From: Petaurus breviceps papuanus
Lineage: Eukaryota; Chordata; Mammalia; Diprotodontia; Petauridae
DNA length: 64,000 nt
Direction: 5' to 3'
NCBI GenBank assembly: GCA_028583685.1
Contig: JAMXIF010000003.1
Coordinates: 51,373,954-51,437,953, forward strand
Position numbers and translations under genes: made by a program
The notes under the pieces: generated by a model
Seen by the model: only the letters and a program-made list of their open reading frames with translations
Told to the model about the DNA's origin: nothing
Databases searched by the model: none
In this document: one piece after another, positions 42,632 to 55,010 of the stretch
Layout: each line of letters opens with the position of its first letter
Position numbering within the stretch: the stretch's first letter is position 1

Positions 42632-44460
42632 GTATAGTTACTATATAACTTGTTCTCCTTGTTTTATTTGCTTCATTTATATCAGTTCATACATATTTTC
42701 CCAAGTTTCTCTGACCTCATCCCTTTCATCATTTCTTATGCCATGGTGCTATTCCATTACATTCATATGCCATAATTTGCTTAGCCATTCCCCAATGGAT
42801 GAATAAATACCTCCTTCATTTCCAGTTCTTTGCCCTTTACAAAAAGAGTAGCTATGACTTTTTTTTTTGAAATATGGATCTTTTTACTTTCTTTGATTTC
42901 TTTTAAGTATAGGTCTAGTTATAAACAAAACTAATTCTCATATTAGCCTTGTATGAAAATATGTCTCTTTCTGAATTTTAAGTTCATTACCTTTCTGTGA
43001 GGAGGTGAGTGGTATGTTTCATCTTCATTCTTTTGGACTCGATCATAATATTGATCAGAGTTTTAATGTCTTTTGAAGTTGTTTTCCTCTGTAATGTTAT
43101 TTGCATAAATTACTCTAGTTCTGCTTACTTTGATCTGCATCATTTCATGGAGTTCTTTCCAGTTACCCTGAAACTATCCATTTCATCATTTATTATGTAA
43201 CAGTAATAATTCATTACACTCATTAACCACAATTTATTTAACCATTCCCTAATAGAAGAACCTATTGGGACCTATATAGGGAAAATTGATTTTTGTTGTT
43301 GTTTAGTAGTTTTTCAGTCATGTCTGATTATTCATGCTTCCTTTTGGGGTTTTCTTTGTTAGTGTTCTAGTTTTATTGTAAAGCCTCCAACATTTGTCAT
43401 TTTACTATTTTTCTCGTCTTTACCAGTCTTATGTGTATGAGGTAGAACTTCAAATTTGCTTCAATGTGCAATGCTTTATTTGTGATTTTTAGAGCATTTT
43501 TTCATATGATTGTTGCTTGTTCCTTTCTTAGATTTCTTCCTTTAAAAACTGCTTATTCATGTGCTTTTCTCATTTATTTATTGGAGAATGGCACTTAGTC
43601 TTATAAATTTTAATTAATTCCTTATATATCTTGGATATGAGACTTTTATCAGCAAACCTTTCTGCAAAGATTTTTTCCCCCATTTCACTGTTTGCTGTTT
43701 AATTTTTACTACATTAGATTTGTTTGTACAACAAACAGAAAAATCACAACTACTCCACACTTTGATATGTTAGATGACTTACTGTGACCCAATACTTGTT
43801 CATTTTATCTTGGGTGATTGTCTCTATAACTTGTTTAGTCATGCATTCTTCCCTTATCAATAAATCTGAAAAATAATTTCTTGCTTGCTCCTCTAATTTG
43901 TTTACAGTATGATCTTTTGCATCTGGGCCATGTACCCATTGGGAGCTGATCTTCCTACGTGATTTGACATGTTGCTCCATACCTAATTTCTGCCAGACTG
44001 TGGTCTTGTTTAATCAGCAATTTTTATCAAATACTGACTGGAGGTTTTGAGTTTATAGTGTAGCTTTAATTGGAATATTTCTAATTTTACTAATTTAGAA
44101 CATTTTTTCATATACTTGTTGATAACTTGTATTTGTACCTGTTAATATACTTTGACCATTTAAATGTTGAAGATGACTCTTGTTATAAATTTGAATCAGT
44201 TTCTTAAGACCTTCTTCATGAGACAGTTTTCATAGATACTTGCTACTTTTTTAATTTATGTAATCAGAGTTGTGATATTTTATATACATTGCTTGTTCTT
44301 GAACTCTTACCCTATTTGTAGTTTTAAAAGGTATCTTCTTGCTGGCTCCTCTTAATTTGTTCATGATGTATGTAACCTTTTATATCTAAGCGCATTTGTT
44401 GCTTAGCTTTGTATATTATCTAAAATGTTGATCTATACCTAATTTCTGCCAGACTGCCGT
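42632..44460 (-). repeat. L1 ORF2/3' fragments (minus), old
   Basis: Reverse L1 landmarks repeat: TTTAGCCATTCCCCAATGG-like (42780), TTTAACCATTCCCTAATAG (43235), CCTCCAACATTTGTCATTTT (43385), GAGAATGGCACTTAGTC (43585), CCTAATTTCTGCCAGACTG (43985 and 44438). Several overlapping old copies or duplications seem present. HAL1 copy B is inserted at the right end and the L1 resumes at about 47003. Confidence 0.6.
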
Positions 44461-44480
44461 GCACTTTTTTTAAATAGTAA

Positions 44481-44481
44481 T

Positions 44482-44513
<32 letters not shown>

Positions 44514-44518
44514 ACACA
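44481..44518. repeat. CA microsatellite
   Basis: About 19 CA units, one interruption, in the HAL1 3' region. Confidence 0.95.
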
Positions 44519-45261
44519 AATTTAAACATTTGATTTTAAAACTGAATTCCAGATTCATTCCCTTCCTCCCTTGTCACCCACCCTTACTGGGAAGATAAGC
44601 AGTTCAGTATAGGTTGTACACGTGCGGCTAATGCAAAACAATAACATAGTAGATGTATTGTAAAATACTGACTATATTTCCCTCCCTCCTCTCCCACCTC
44701 CCACTTGTTCTATTCTCTACTTTGATCCCATCCCTTTTCCAAAGTGGGTGCTTCCAACTTCCCTCCCCCACAGCCTGCCTTTCCTCTTATCCCCTTCCCC
44801 CCCTACTCTCTTGTAGGGTGAGATCCCCTATTTAGTGTGTATTTCATTCCCTCCCCAAGCCAAATTCAATGAGAGTAAGGTTGACCCCATTCCCTTCTGC
44901 CTTCCTATTCTTCCCCTCCATTGTAACCATTTTCCCTTGCCTCTTCTATATGAGATAGTTTACCCCATTCTTTCTTTCCCCATCTCCTCTCATTATATTC
45001 CTCTCTCACCTCTTAATTTCACCTTTTCATTCCTTCCTGTTAAATTGGTCCTGTGCCCTCTATCTATGTATACATGTAAACATATGTACACACATTCACA
45101 TATGTATTCGTATGCCTATGTACCCTCATATATAGACATATATGTGTATATATATGTATATATATATTTATATTCCCTTCAGTTATTGTTTTTCCATGTA
45201 GGAATGTTAATAGTTCAACTTTGAATAAGTTCCTTATGATTTCTTTTCCCTGTTTACCTTC

Positions 45262-46320
45262 TCATGCTTCTCTTGCTTCTTGTATATGAATGTCAAATTT
45301 TCTATTCAACTCTGGTTTTTTCATCAAGAATGCTTGAAAGTCCTCTATTCCACTGAATGACCGTATTCTCCCCTGAAACGTGATACTCAGTTTTGCTGGG
45401 TAGGTGACTCTTGGTTTTAATCCCAGCTCTTTTGACCTCCGGAATATCATATTCCAAGCCCTTCGATCCCTCAGTGTAGAAGCTGCCAGATCCTGTGTTA
45501 TCCTGATTGTGTTTCCACAATATTCAAATTGTTTCTTGCTGGCTGCTTGTAATATTCTCTCCTTAATCTGGGAATTCCGGAACCTGGCTATAATATTCCC
45601 AGGAGTTTTCTTTTTGGGATCTTTTTCAGGAGGTGATTGGTGGATTCTTTCAACCTCTGTTTTGCCCTCTGGTTCTAAAACAGCAGGGCAGTTTTCTTTG
45701 AGAACTTCCTGGAGGATGATTTCTAGGTTCTTTCTTTGATCATGGCTTTCAGGTAGTCCAATAATTTTTAAATGATCTCTCCTGGATCTATTTTCCAGGT
45801 CAGTGTTTTTTCCCATGAGATATTTCACATTGCCTTTTATTCTTTCATTTGTTTGGATCTGTTTAACAGCATCTTGATTTCTCATAAAGTCATCAGTTTC
45901 CATTTGCTCCAGTCTAATTCTGAAGGAATGATTCTCGTCAGTGAGCTTTTGAGATTCTTTTTCCATCTGGCAAATTCGGCTTTTTAAGGCATTCTTCTCC
46001 TCATTGCCTTTTTGAACCTCTTTTGCTATTTGAGTTAGTCTATTTTTTAAGGTGTTATTTTCCTCAGTCAGGCTGTTAACTCTCATTTTGTAATTTTCTT
46101 GCATTGTTGTCATTTCTCTTCTCAATTTTTCCTCCACTTCTCTTATCTGCTTCTTAAGGTCCTCTATGGCCTGTAATCAGCTCGTATTTTCCTTTGAAAC
46201 TTTTGGTGCAGGAGTTCTGACTTCACTGTCTTCCTCCTGTTCCATGCTTTGCTCCTTTTTGTCCCCAAAATAGGAGTCTAATGTTGGATTCTTCTGTCTG
46301 CTTTGTTTCCTTTTCCTGGT
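45262..46320 (-). pseudogene. HAL1 ORF1, N-terminal region damaged
   Basis: The frame 45262-46137 (291 codons) carries the coiled coil, the RRM domain (NRSRRDHLKIIGLPESHDQ) and the C-terminal domain (RNSQIKERILQAASKKQFE) with few changes from copy A. Upstream of codon 1 of this frame, about 30 bases present in copy A (around DFENHIREVEEKM) are missing and a stop lies in the stretch before it, so the N-terminal 60 or so residues are detached. Confidence 0.82.
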
Positions 46321-46995
46321 CATGGAGCCCCTCAGTCACTTGACCCCTGGGCTTTTTGCCACAGTAGGACTCTGCCACCAGACAGGGGAGCTTTTGTCCC
46401 AAATGATGGGGTTTCCTCGGTTGCTGGAGGTATTAGATGGGTGCCCTCTCTGAGGCCTCCACACGCTCTGACAAGCTAGACACACACCCCAGGACCTCCA
46501 CCCTAGACTGTAATCCAGATCCAAGCAGGTTAAAGCAACAGTTATTACCCCTGAGACTGGTCACTTGGTCCTCCTACACTCTGCAGGCCAGGAGCTGAAG
46601 TCGCCATGTGGTGCTGGCTATGCCGCGTGGCGTACTCCCTCTTACTGGGTCCCAAAGTCTAGACTCCACTGACCTCTCACTTTGTCCTTTGCATCTGTGA
46701 GTTGATAATTCTGGAAATGACCACAGCTGCTGGTGATCTGGAGTCCCTCCAGCCTGCGGCTGGTCAGACTCGCCCTGGGGCTTAAAACCTTCATCTCACA
46801 TGGGCCTGGGCTCGCCTCTGCTGCACTAGCTGATTCCTGCTGGCCTGCCTGGCTTTCCTCATCAGGAGGTTAGCTTCTCTGTGTAATTTCGTGGGTTCTG
46901 CAGCTCTAAAGTTTGTTCAGAGTCCACTTTCTACATTGATTGGGGAAGGTGGAAGCCGCATCTGCTCGGAGGTCATGCTTTTACTCCGCTTTCTT

Positions 46996-47190
46996 GACTC
47001 CCCTGCAGTTCACTTTTACCCACAGTTTTTGTCAAAGAGTGAGTCTTTCCCCAAGTAATTAGGAACTTCGGGTTTATCAAAATAGTTTTTTGCTATTATA
47101 TTCATTCATTCTGTATGGTACATATTGAGTTTATTCTATTAATTAACCTCACCCTTACATTTAAAATATTTAAAAACATTAAAAAACATT
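46996..47190 (-). repeat. L1 ORF2 fragment (minus), continuation
   Basis: CAGTTTTTGTCAAAGAGTGAGTC and GGGTTTATCAAAATAG continue the L1 interrupted by HAL1 copy B. 47191-47580 shows no recognised element. Confidence 0.6.
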
Positions 47191-47584
47191 TAAAAGTCAC
47201 TGTCTAAAGTAAGGATTTTCACTTCAAAAGATCTTTGATTAAACTCTGTGAGTATTCTTTCCACTTGTGAAAATCATAACTCCTTTACATTTTATTTGAG
47301 TTATTGCGACTCAATAAGTGCATATATTCAGTCCATTGCCTATTTAGTTTGGTCTAAAGCTGTCTGAGCTTGTATTCTACTTCCAAGCTAATGAAGCATA
47401 ATGGTACAAACAGTTGCAGAAGATTTAAAATTCATTTAAATAGTTTAAATTATTTTTCTTTGGTCAGTCCACATCTGGATATTTTTCTTTTCTGAGTACT
47501 ATATTTTGAGGAGGTTATTAATAAGCAGTAGCATATCCAAAGGAGGGTGGTCAGGGGACTACTGTAGAAGGATGAGTTAAATCA

Positions 47585-47700
47585 TAGGATCATAGATCAA
47601 TAGAAGTCATCTAATTCAACCTTCTCATTTTATAGATGAAGTAACTGAGTCCCTGAGAGTTTAAGTGACTTGATAGGTCACACAGGTACTAGTGTTCTAG
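47585..47700 (-). repeat. MIR-type SINE (minus)
   Basis: CATTTTATAGATGAAGTAAC, GAGTTTAAGTGACTTGATAGG. Confidence 0.6.
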
Positions 47701-47749
47701 TTTACCTTGAAACAAAGAAGAGTTGGGAGAAGAAATGAATTGTGGAATT

Positions 47750-48560
47750 CAGAGGCATCAAGATGACACAGTAGATAAGAGCACTAGGGCTGAATGGTCA
47801 GTGAAATCAGAGTTCAAATTCAGATTCAGACATTTAATAGCTATGTGGCTAGTTATGTGGCAAGTCAACCTCTGTTTGCCTCAGTTCTCTTGAGTGTAAA
47901 ATGGCATCAACTTCCCAAAGCTGTTGTGAGGATTGGTGAAGATAATTGCAGTTGATTCTTGTCATTTGTGGTAGTTGTGTTTCATAAATACACTGAAGTC
48001 ACAACATTTACTTCAGCACTTTCCAGAGTGCCCTCATGTAGAGACTGGTGAGTTTTCTCTTTCTTTTTCTGGACCATATTGTTGATTCATTAAAATTGAA
48101 CTCATGGCCAGTGCCAACAGCACTGTAACTCAGATCTGAACGAATTATATCTAACACATCATCCTTCTTGCATTTTAGGACACTAGATGGTACTTCAGAA
48201 CTATGTTTGGGGTTATTTAAAATAACGAAATTACCAACAAAAAGCACAAAAGTGCAAAAATGTGGCACACAAAAATGATACTTGTTTACAGTACAAAAGC
48301 TGAAACAAGAAGGCAAAGTGTTGCCTAGTTCAACCTCTGGTGGGAATGTGCTTATTAGAGGACTCGTTTTTTGATACTCTGTCTATGTCTCCAAATGATC
48401 ATGAAAGTATTGGGAGTATTGATTTTTGGGGTTATAAATAATTGTTAGCAAGTAGATGAATTTGAAAATATAGTATCCACAAATAACAAGGACTATTTGC
48501 AAAGAACATAGTACAATGACTAACACATAGTAGGTGCTATATAAATGCTTACTATTATTA
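47750..48560 (+). repeat. MIR SINE split by a Tigger-like element
   Basis: 47750-47948 holds the MIR head and core (AGTAGATAAGAGCACTAGGG, GAGTTCAAATTCAG, GTTGTGAGGATTGG). 48500-48560 holds its tail (CACATAGTAGGTGCTATATAAATGC). Confidence 0.75.
47949..48499 (-). mobile_element. Tigger-like DNA transposon deletion derivative, 551 bp
   Basis: Inverted ends CAGTTGATTCTTGTCATTTG and, from the right, CAAATAGTCCTTGTTATTTG. The flanking dinucleotides are TG and CA, which may be a decayed TA duplication. The minus-strand frame (48008-48316) keeps KKDDVLDIIRSDLSYSAVG then HEFNFNESTIWSRK, the N-terminal helix-turn-helix of Tigger/jerky-type transposases. The catalytic part is absent. Confidence 0.72.
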
Positions 48561-49490
48561 GTAGTAGTAATACTATGAGGATCTGTTTTGCTTGTCCCCA
48601 GAGGACATATACAACTAGGAACAAAAATGACAAGGAAATGTGACAGTCAGATTTCATTTCAATATATAGCTGAGGTCTCTAAATATTAGAATTGTCTAAA
48701 AATGAACTAATGGGTACAAAGTATAGGGATGAAAATTTGGGGCATAAAAATGTTTCATAACAATCTGAGCTCTTAACAAAAATGAAATGGGCAACTATGT
48801 GTGGTAGTGTGTTGCTTAGTACTAGTGGTCTGTAAGTAGAGTCTGGGTTATTCTTTGTAGTATGAGGTTTCATATGTCATTTGCATTTGAATTGTCAGGA
48901 TACCATACATATGGCCTCTGAGAACTATTCCAGCTTCAAGATTCTATGATTCTAATAAAATATGACCAACAAGGTAGTCTTATCAGTTTTAATTGGGTAC
49001 TGATAGAATTTTCCAAGTCCTCTGAAATATATTCTGAAAACTTTGCACTGTTGGAAGATTACATTGCCAGCATAAATCTTGCAATCCTTTTATGAGTTGT
49101 TTTACATGTGATATGATCATTTGGGATGTTATAAAGTTAGTGAAGAGCTCACAGAGAAGTAGAGTGTTTTATTTTTGTTTTTGCTTTTGCTTTTTTGGTC
49201 TCTGGCATTCATCTTACAACTGAATTTTTTACATTAGCAGGAGGGTTAAGTTAAAAAAAATCATAAGAATAAAGACCTAATAAACCTAATGGACATTTCT
49301 CAACTTTTAACAAAAGCTGAACTTAAATGTCAGTAGGGTGAGCAATTTGACCAATATATGGATGATTAAAGGACATAATTCCATTTAAATGAATTGGTAT
49401 TTCCATGTAGTAGTCTTATAAATGCCTATATGCTTAGAACAAATAATGATTTTACTTAGGCTAACTTGTATTAGTTAGGTCACATAAGTC
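48561..49490. other. Unassigned AT-rich DNA
   Basis: No recognised element or coding signal. Confidence 0.3.
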
Positions 49491-49494
49491 AGGT

Positions 49495-49774
49495 CACATA
49501 AACAGCATTTATTAAGAGCTTATTATGTGCCAGGTACTGTGCTAAGCACTAGAGATTCCTCCTACTCTGTCCCAAAATAAAAGGAACAATAGTCCTTGCC
49601 TAAAGGAACTTATAGGCTAATGTGGGGGGTAGGGGTGGGGGGGATGACAATTTGAAAGCACTTGACTTCATACAAGACAAATATATGTGTATATATGTAT
49701 GTATGTACCTGTTTATATATATCTATGCATGTGTATACACGTATACATGTACATATCCCCTCACCCCCATCCCC

Positions 49775-49818
<44 letters not shown>

Positions 49819-49995
49819 AGAATTGTGTAAGAGTATGAAAAGTTTCTTATGGAAGGTGAGATTTTAGCTGATACTTAAAGGGTGATGGGGAAGCCAGCAA
49901 AAAGGAGAAGAGAAAATTCAATGGATGGTGGACAGCCAGTAAAAATACAAGTGAAAAAATGAATTGTTGTGTGTGAGGAACAGTAAGAAAGGCAA
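49495..49995 (+). repeat. Unnamed old purine-rich repeat, copy 8, with CA tract
   Basis: TTATGTGCCAGGTACTGTGC, AAGGAACTTATAGGC, then after a TATG/CA low-complexity insert GAGATTTTAGCTGATAC and GGACAGCCAGTAAAAATAC. Confidence 0.58.
49775..49817. repeat. CA microsatellite
   Basis: About 21 uninterrupted CA units. Confidence 0.95.
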
Positions 49996-50950
49996 TATCA
50001 CTAGATCATATATAAAAAAGCATAATAATTTCACTTGTCTTCAAAAAATAAACTTACAGAAACAGAGACTGATTTTTGGGAAACGTGTACATTTTTATTA
50101 GTAATATATAATATTGATATCAGAATATAAGCAAGGAGATTTTTAAAAATCTAATAATTCATGGTAAAGAAGAGAGCAGGAAAACCCTTCAAAATAGAAA
50201 TGTCTGATTCATCTAAAATTTCCCTTACAACGTAGAATGAAGGCTCCTATATAGTTTTTACGGTTTATATTTCTATTCTAAGTAATAACATCCCTTAGAG
50301 AAGTGAAGAAGAGATAGTAGACCATATTTATTTTTGTTCTTAGGCATGCAGTCAGCCCTGGGGATGGTTATTATTTTTATTGTTTTTAAAACTTAGCATT
50401 TATTATAAAACCAGAATTACCTGGCTACTGTATATGTTAAAAGAGTGAACCCTATCTATTGGGCTTTGGTTATTCATAAGTTAGATAATGTAGGCAAGAT
50501 TATAGTAGTTAAAAAGGTAAAATGAATGACAACACAGTAGGCCTGGATTTTTTCCATAGAACTGGAGAAAAGTTCCCTTAACTTAGGTACAATTTCTAGT
50601 GTGAGTACATTGATCATTCCTTGGAAAAAGCAGAGATTATATTATAAGATATTGGGCAAGTGCTTGTTTGTACATTGTCATGGCCCTCATTCTAGGTGCC
50701 ATATTAGGAAATATTGACCTTGAATGCTACTAATATTAGTTATCTGTTTCATTTTCTTTCACTCTGTCTTTGTTCCACTACTATGACTGTCTTCACTAGG
50801 GAACAGAGCAGATAAATGCTTAGATTTATGTACTCTGTTCTTAAAAGTGTCTCTTGTTGAGGTAATTTCAATGAGAAATTTATATAAAATTGATTAAGCA
50901 GCAGTATTGTGACAAAGTAGCAGAGTGGTTTGTGGGAGTTTTATTATATA
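49996..50950. other. Unassigned AT-rich DNA
   Basis: No recognised element. Confidence 0.3.
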
Positions 50951-50954
50951 TATA

Positions 50955-51300
50955 CATATATAATATTTTCCAGTCTGGTTTCAGAACCCAGCGTGGCTTG
51001 GAGACAGCGTTGGTGTGTTTGAAGGATGATCCTCCTCGAGTGCTGGATTTGAGACAACTTTCCATGCTGATTATATTAGAGCCTCAGCTGCTTTCGTGTT
51101 GGTCATGAGGTGATGCTGAACCGAATGCTTGAACTAGCAAGAGTGGATGGGATTACATTGGAGTGGTTCCGTTCGTTCTTTCCGGGTAGGTATCAGTTAG
51201 TAGTGATGGGTGAAAATTGACACTGAGGGACCTCCCATGTGGAACCCGAGAGTGGTCAATTATTCTACCATTCATACTTAGTGGGTGTGAGAGATCCCTT
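50955..51300 (+). repeat. L3/CR1 LINE reverse-transcriptase fragment (plus)
   Basis: The plus strand encodes, with frame changes, QSGFRTQRGLETALVCL, then a FDTVSHEVMLNRMLEL-like stretch (from about 51095) and GITLEWFRSFFPGRYQLVV. These correspond to the CR1 RT palm (SGFR...ETAL, FDTV, LEWF.SFLSGR). Very old. Confidence 0.75.
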
Positions 51301-52144
51301 GGGGGAAAACAAAAGGCAGTGTGATTGGACTGATCATAGAGTGTGCTGAGGATATATCTCAGATTGAAGTTGTTCAATCTCTTTTCCTTCTAATCTACCA
51401 TTGTTTAAAGATGTAGACTAGAACTGAAGTTTAGAAGACAAGAAAGAGTGTGACCAGAAAGAAGGGAAATTCAGGAACCTCTTGTATACTCAGTAGTTGT
51501 GATTTATCTAATGGGATTTACTGTAGGTGTTGATCAATTATTGATACTGTGTTTATTTTTTGACCATGAGCAAGTCTTAACCTGAGAATCAGATTGGGAC
51601 CCACTCTTTCAGTAAACTATACATCAGTTGTGATACTTGTTAGGGCAATAGTCCAATGACACATTTATAACAGCTTTTAAGGAGAATGATTGATTTCAAC
51701 TAAGGGTTTACCTTTTATTCATGGAGAATACCTTTATTTTTTCAACATAGTTTTAACTGAGCATCATAGGATACTTTTAAGGGGTATAAGATATAAAAAA
51801 CACTGCTTTTCTTTTTCTCTTTAAAAGTGCCCGTGTATTTTAAGTCTGTGCAGGCAGGATGTTTGATTAGATTGCTTTCATTTTGGTCCTTTTCTATAGT
51901 GATATTATGTCCCTTCTAGAATGTTATGCAGTTAGATAATATGGCTTTAAGTAGGTATCCAGAAGTTGTTCATTAAACACTGAGGAGTTTTGACATATGT
52001 AATAATAGAATGGAAGCATAATTTTCAAAAAGTATATACTCAAGACATATATTTTAAATACTGTTATCAAGGACTAGAGATAAGGCTACCTTAGATTATG
52101 TTAGACACTATCTTATATATTTCATTTTTGGGTGGGAAGTAGAC
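51301..52144. other. Unassigned AT-rich DNA
   Basis: No recognised element. Confidence 0.3.
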
Positions 52145-52310
52145 AAAAGTATTTGTAGTTATAAGGTACTTTAGAGAGCATAATAGTTTAAACCTTTCCA
52201 TTTTTTTAGAAGAAGAAATTGAGACCCAGAGAAGTAAGTAGCAGAACCAGAATTCAAGTTCGGTTCTTCTAACTTCAAATTGATTGTCCTTTCTATGCAT
52301 CATAGTACTT
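52145..52310 (-). repeat. MIR SINE (minus)
   Basis: AAGAAGAAATTGAGACCCAG, AGCAGAACCAGAATTCAAG, GATTGTCCTTTCTATGCATCA. Confidence 0.65.
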
Positions 52311-54049
52311 CTCTGAATTTCCAGAAGGCTCCTATCAGAAGTCCCAAATGAATCAAAGAGGAATGTTAGGGATACTTAAAGAGTGACAAGAAAGTAATTA
52401 TGTAAAATATAGTATAGTATAATGTGATTTAATGTCAAAGGATCAGAAGGAATTTTTAATAAACACAGCTGTGGGGCAGTGGAATCATGTGCAGAAAGTT
52501 AAGAAAACTCATTTCAAAACTAGTTCAGTCTTTAAATGAGTTTCACCTCTTTCAACTTGTGTCTGTAAAATGAAAACTGTAAACAGTACTTCTCATGATG
52601 TTAAAGGAAATTGTGAAGATCAGTGTCTGATCAGAGGCAGTTATATAGCTTTTGATAGTTTTAAGAAACCAGAAGATTATTGTTAATAAAATGCCCTTGA
52701 TTAAGAAGCTGTTGGATATATTCTGCAAAGTAGTAATGTAAGGTGTCTGTTGAAAGAAGTTTTGATTACTTTTTTGGGGAGGCTACTTAAATAATTGCTT
52801 GGGTTTTTAAACATATAAGTAAATCTATGCTTTTCAGTAGGCCAAAATAAAATTTGGATCAGTACCATTCTCTCAATCTTAGAAGTATAATCAGTTCCAC
52901 TGGAATGTGATTTTGTATTTCATATTTATATTGATAGATATCTTTATGAAATTGTTTACTATTGCAACTTCATTTCAGGGATAGGTAGGGGAAATATTTT
53001 ATATGTTTACGAATTGAGTTCTTTGTATGGAGGTGAATGGCAACCATCATATGTGTTAATTGCTGTAATTGTTGTGCTGTTATGTTGTGCTATTAAGAAT
53101 TGTGGTCATGATAGCTCTGTGATTGAACAGGTTTCAAACTTGATCGTTTACTTCATTAGTAGCTCTTGAAATAATGTTTGAAACTAAGAACAATAAAACA
53201 TTTAAATATAACTTAAGTCTTCCTGGCTTGGCTTTGTGAAATATTGACTCTGTGGAAATAGGTGATGGGTGGATCGAGGAATTGTTTCCTGAAAATTTAA
53301 GTGGCACCGTAAAACTTTCAAGAACGTTAATTTGTGGGAAATGAATGTGTTGAAATTGTGCTTACTTGAATGAGATGAATGCCAAATGGCAGTCAGCCAT
53401 GGTATTTTAGCAGAACATTTTTAAACATTGGAAAATGAAGGAAGACAGAACATCTCTTTTCTTTATATAAATAGAAAAAAATAAGGAAGAAAATCTTTAG
53501 AACTAAATTAATGTTCTGAGGATTGACCCTATAGTACTAGTACTCTGGGATTTAAAACTAGACCATATCCAATTTTCCATTTCCTTTGATATGTTTTCCC
53601 ATCTACCTTGTTCCTACCCATATTTAGTTTCTATAATCTTTTGTTCATATTAGTTACTTGGCTTGTTTTCTAGAGGTTCTTTTTATCTGATTGAAGCATT
53701 ACTCATGCTGTAACAATGTTGAAGAAACTTCTTGTTATCTAAAGATAAGTTCCTCACTCCTGGCCCCTCCACCCCCACCCCACAGGTCATCAAAATGCAT
53801 ACTTTCCCTAAGAAAATAGTCATTTATTTCTGTCAGCTATGTACTACTATATTTAGCTTTTTGGATAGCATTGCTTCTAGAATTTATTCATACTGTATGT
53901 GTATTTTTGTAATTTTATAATTATATCAGCCTTGCAGAAATCTCATTGGGAATTTAGCATTTGCACTGGTCCTAGATATCTATAGTTCAATTCACCATGA
54001 CCCCTTTATCACTATAGCACAAGCATTAGCTTGAAGCAATGACTTATTT
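52311..54049. other. Unassigned AT-rich DNA
   Basis: The longest anonymous stretch in the window. No repeat terminus, splice-bounded frame or conserved motif recognised. Confidence 0.3.
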
Positions 54050-55010
54050 CTCCTTTAACCACCAGATTCCCGTGACCATATTCCACCCTAACATTGTTCT
54101 CCCTCTATTCCCTGATACTAGTTATCCCAAGCTCTCCTTCGTTTCCTCTGTCCAAAATCCCTACCCTTCTCTTTTTTATTGATGCCTTTTTAAACATTTT
54201 TGAACATACCCGTCCTAATAGACTTGTCTTATAACAACAACAAAAAATCAAACAAACCAAAAACCCTATTAAGCAAAGCCAACTGACATATGGACTGCAT
54301 CCGGCAGTATATTCAGTTTTATCCATAGTACCCCAGCTCTCCAACTAAAGGAGGGAGGTTCATTTCCTAATATCTTCTCTGGGGTCAAGATTGATTAGTA
54401 TAATTAAGTAGTGTTTACCATTAGCCTTTTTGTTTATATTGTTGTAATAATTGCCTATATAGTTTTTCTGGTTCTACTTAATTTCATCTGTGTCAATTCA
54501 TATGTCATGTTTCTTTGAATTCCTCATATTCTTCCTTTCCCTACAGTGCAATAATATATTTCATTAACATTTTTTTTTCGCCAACAATGTATTTCACCAA
54601 ATTGGTGGTCACCCTATTTGTTTTCATTTTTTGCTATCACAAAATGAATATTTTGATATATGATTAGATTGTGAGCTCCTCGTGGGCAGGCATGATCATT
54701 TGCCTTGTTTTGTATCACTGGCACTTAGTACAGTGCATGGCACATAGTAGGCGCTTAATGTTTATTGAGTGATTTATGTATGGTACCTTTCTGTCTTGTA
54801 TAACTTTGGGGTACTTTTTTTATCAGTAGAGATTCTGGCTCAAATGGTGTAGACATTTTTATTATTTTCTGCCATAACTCCTAATTATTTTTCAGTATTC
54901 ACAGCTTCTTCAAAGATGTATTAAGTGTGGCTCTTCTCAGAGCTTCTCCTATATTGACTATTTTAATCTGTCATATTTTTCTAGTGTTTTTTTTTATGGC
55001 TCTGTCTAAG
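54050..55010 (-). repeat. L1 3' region (minus), split by an L2 tail
   Basis: Reverse L1 blocks: GTCTTATAACAACAACAAAAAATC (3' untranslated part), TCTGGTTCTACTTAATTTCATC (54465), ATCAGTAGAGATTCTGGCTC (54820). Confidence 0.6.
54662..54778 (+). repeat. L2 LINE 3' tail
   Basis: GATTGTGAGCTCCTCGTGGG ... CAGTGCATGGCACATAGTAG ... TTTATTGAGTG, well preserved. Confidence 0.82.

Larger units (their letters stand above)
44469..46995 (-). mobile_element. HAL1 retrotransposon, copy B
   Basis: Same layout as copy A: GC-rich 5' region (about 46330-46995), ORF1 and pyrimidine-rich 3' region, no ORF2. The 3' end stops just past the CA microsatellite, so it lacks the last 0.25 kb seen in copy A. Flanks GTGCACTTTT (44460-44469) and GTTCACTTTT (47008-47017) look like an imperfect target duplication in L1 sequence. 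ORF1 is damaged at its N-terminal end only. Confidence 0.85.

Noticed and set aside
43750-43980. 76-codon minus frame MEQHVKSRRKISSQWVHG
   Set aside because: It is a decayed piece of L1 ORF2 read in its own strand, not an independent gene.
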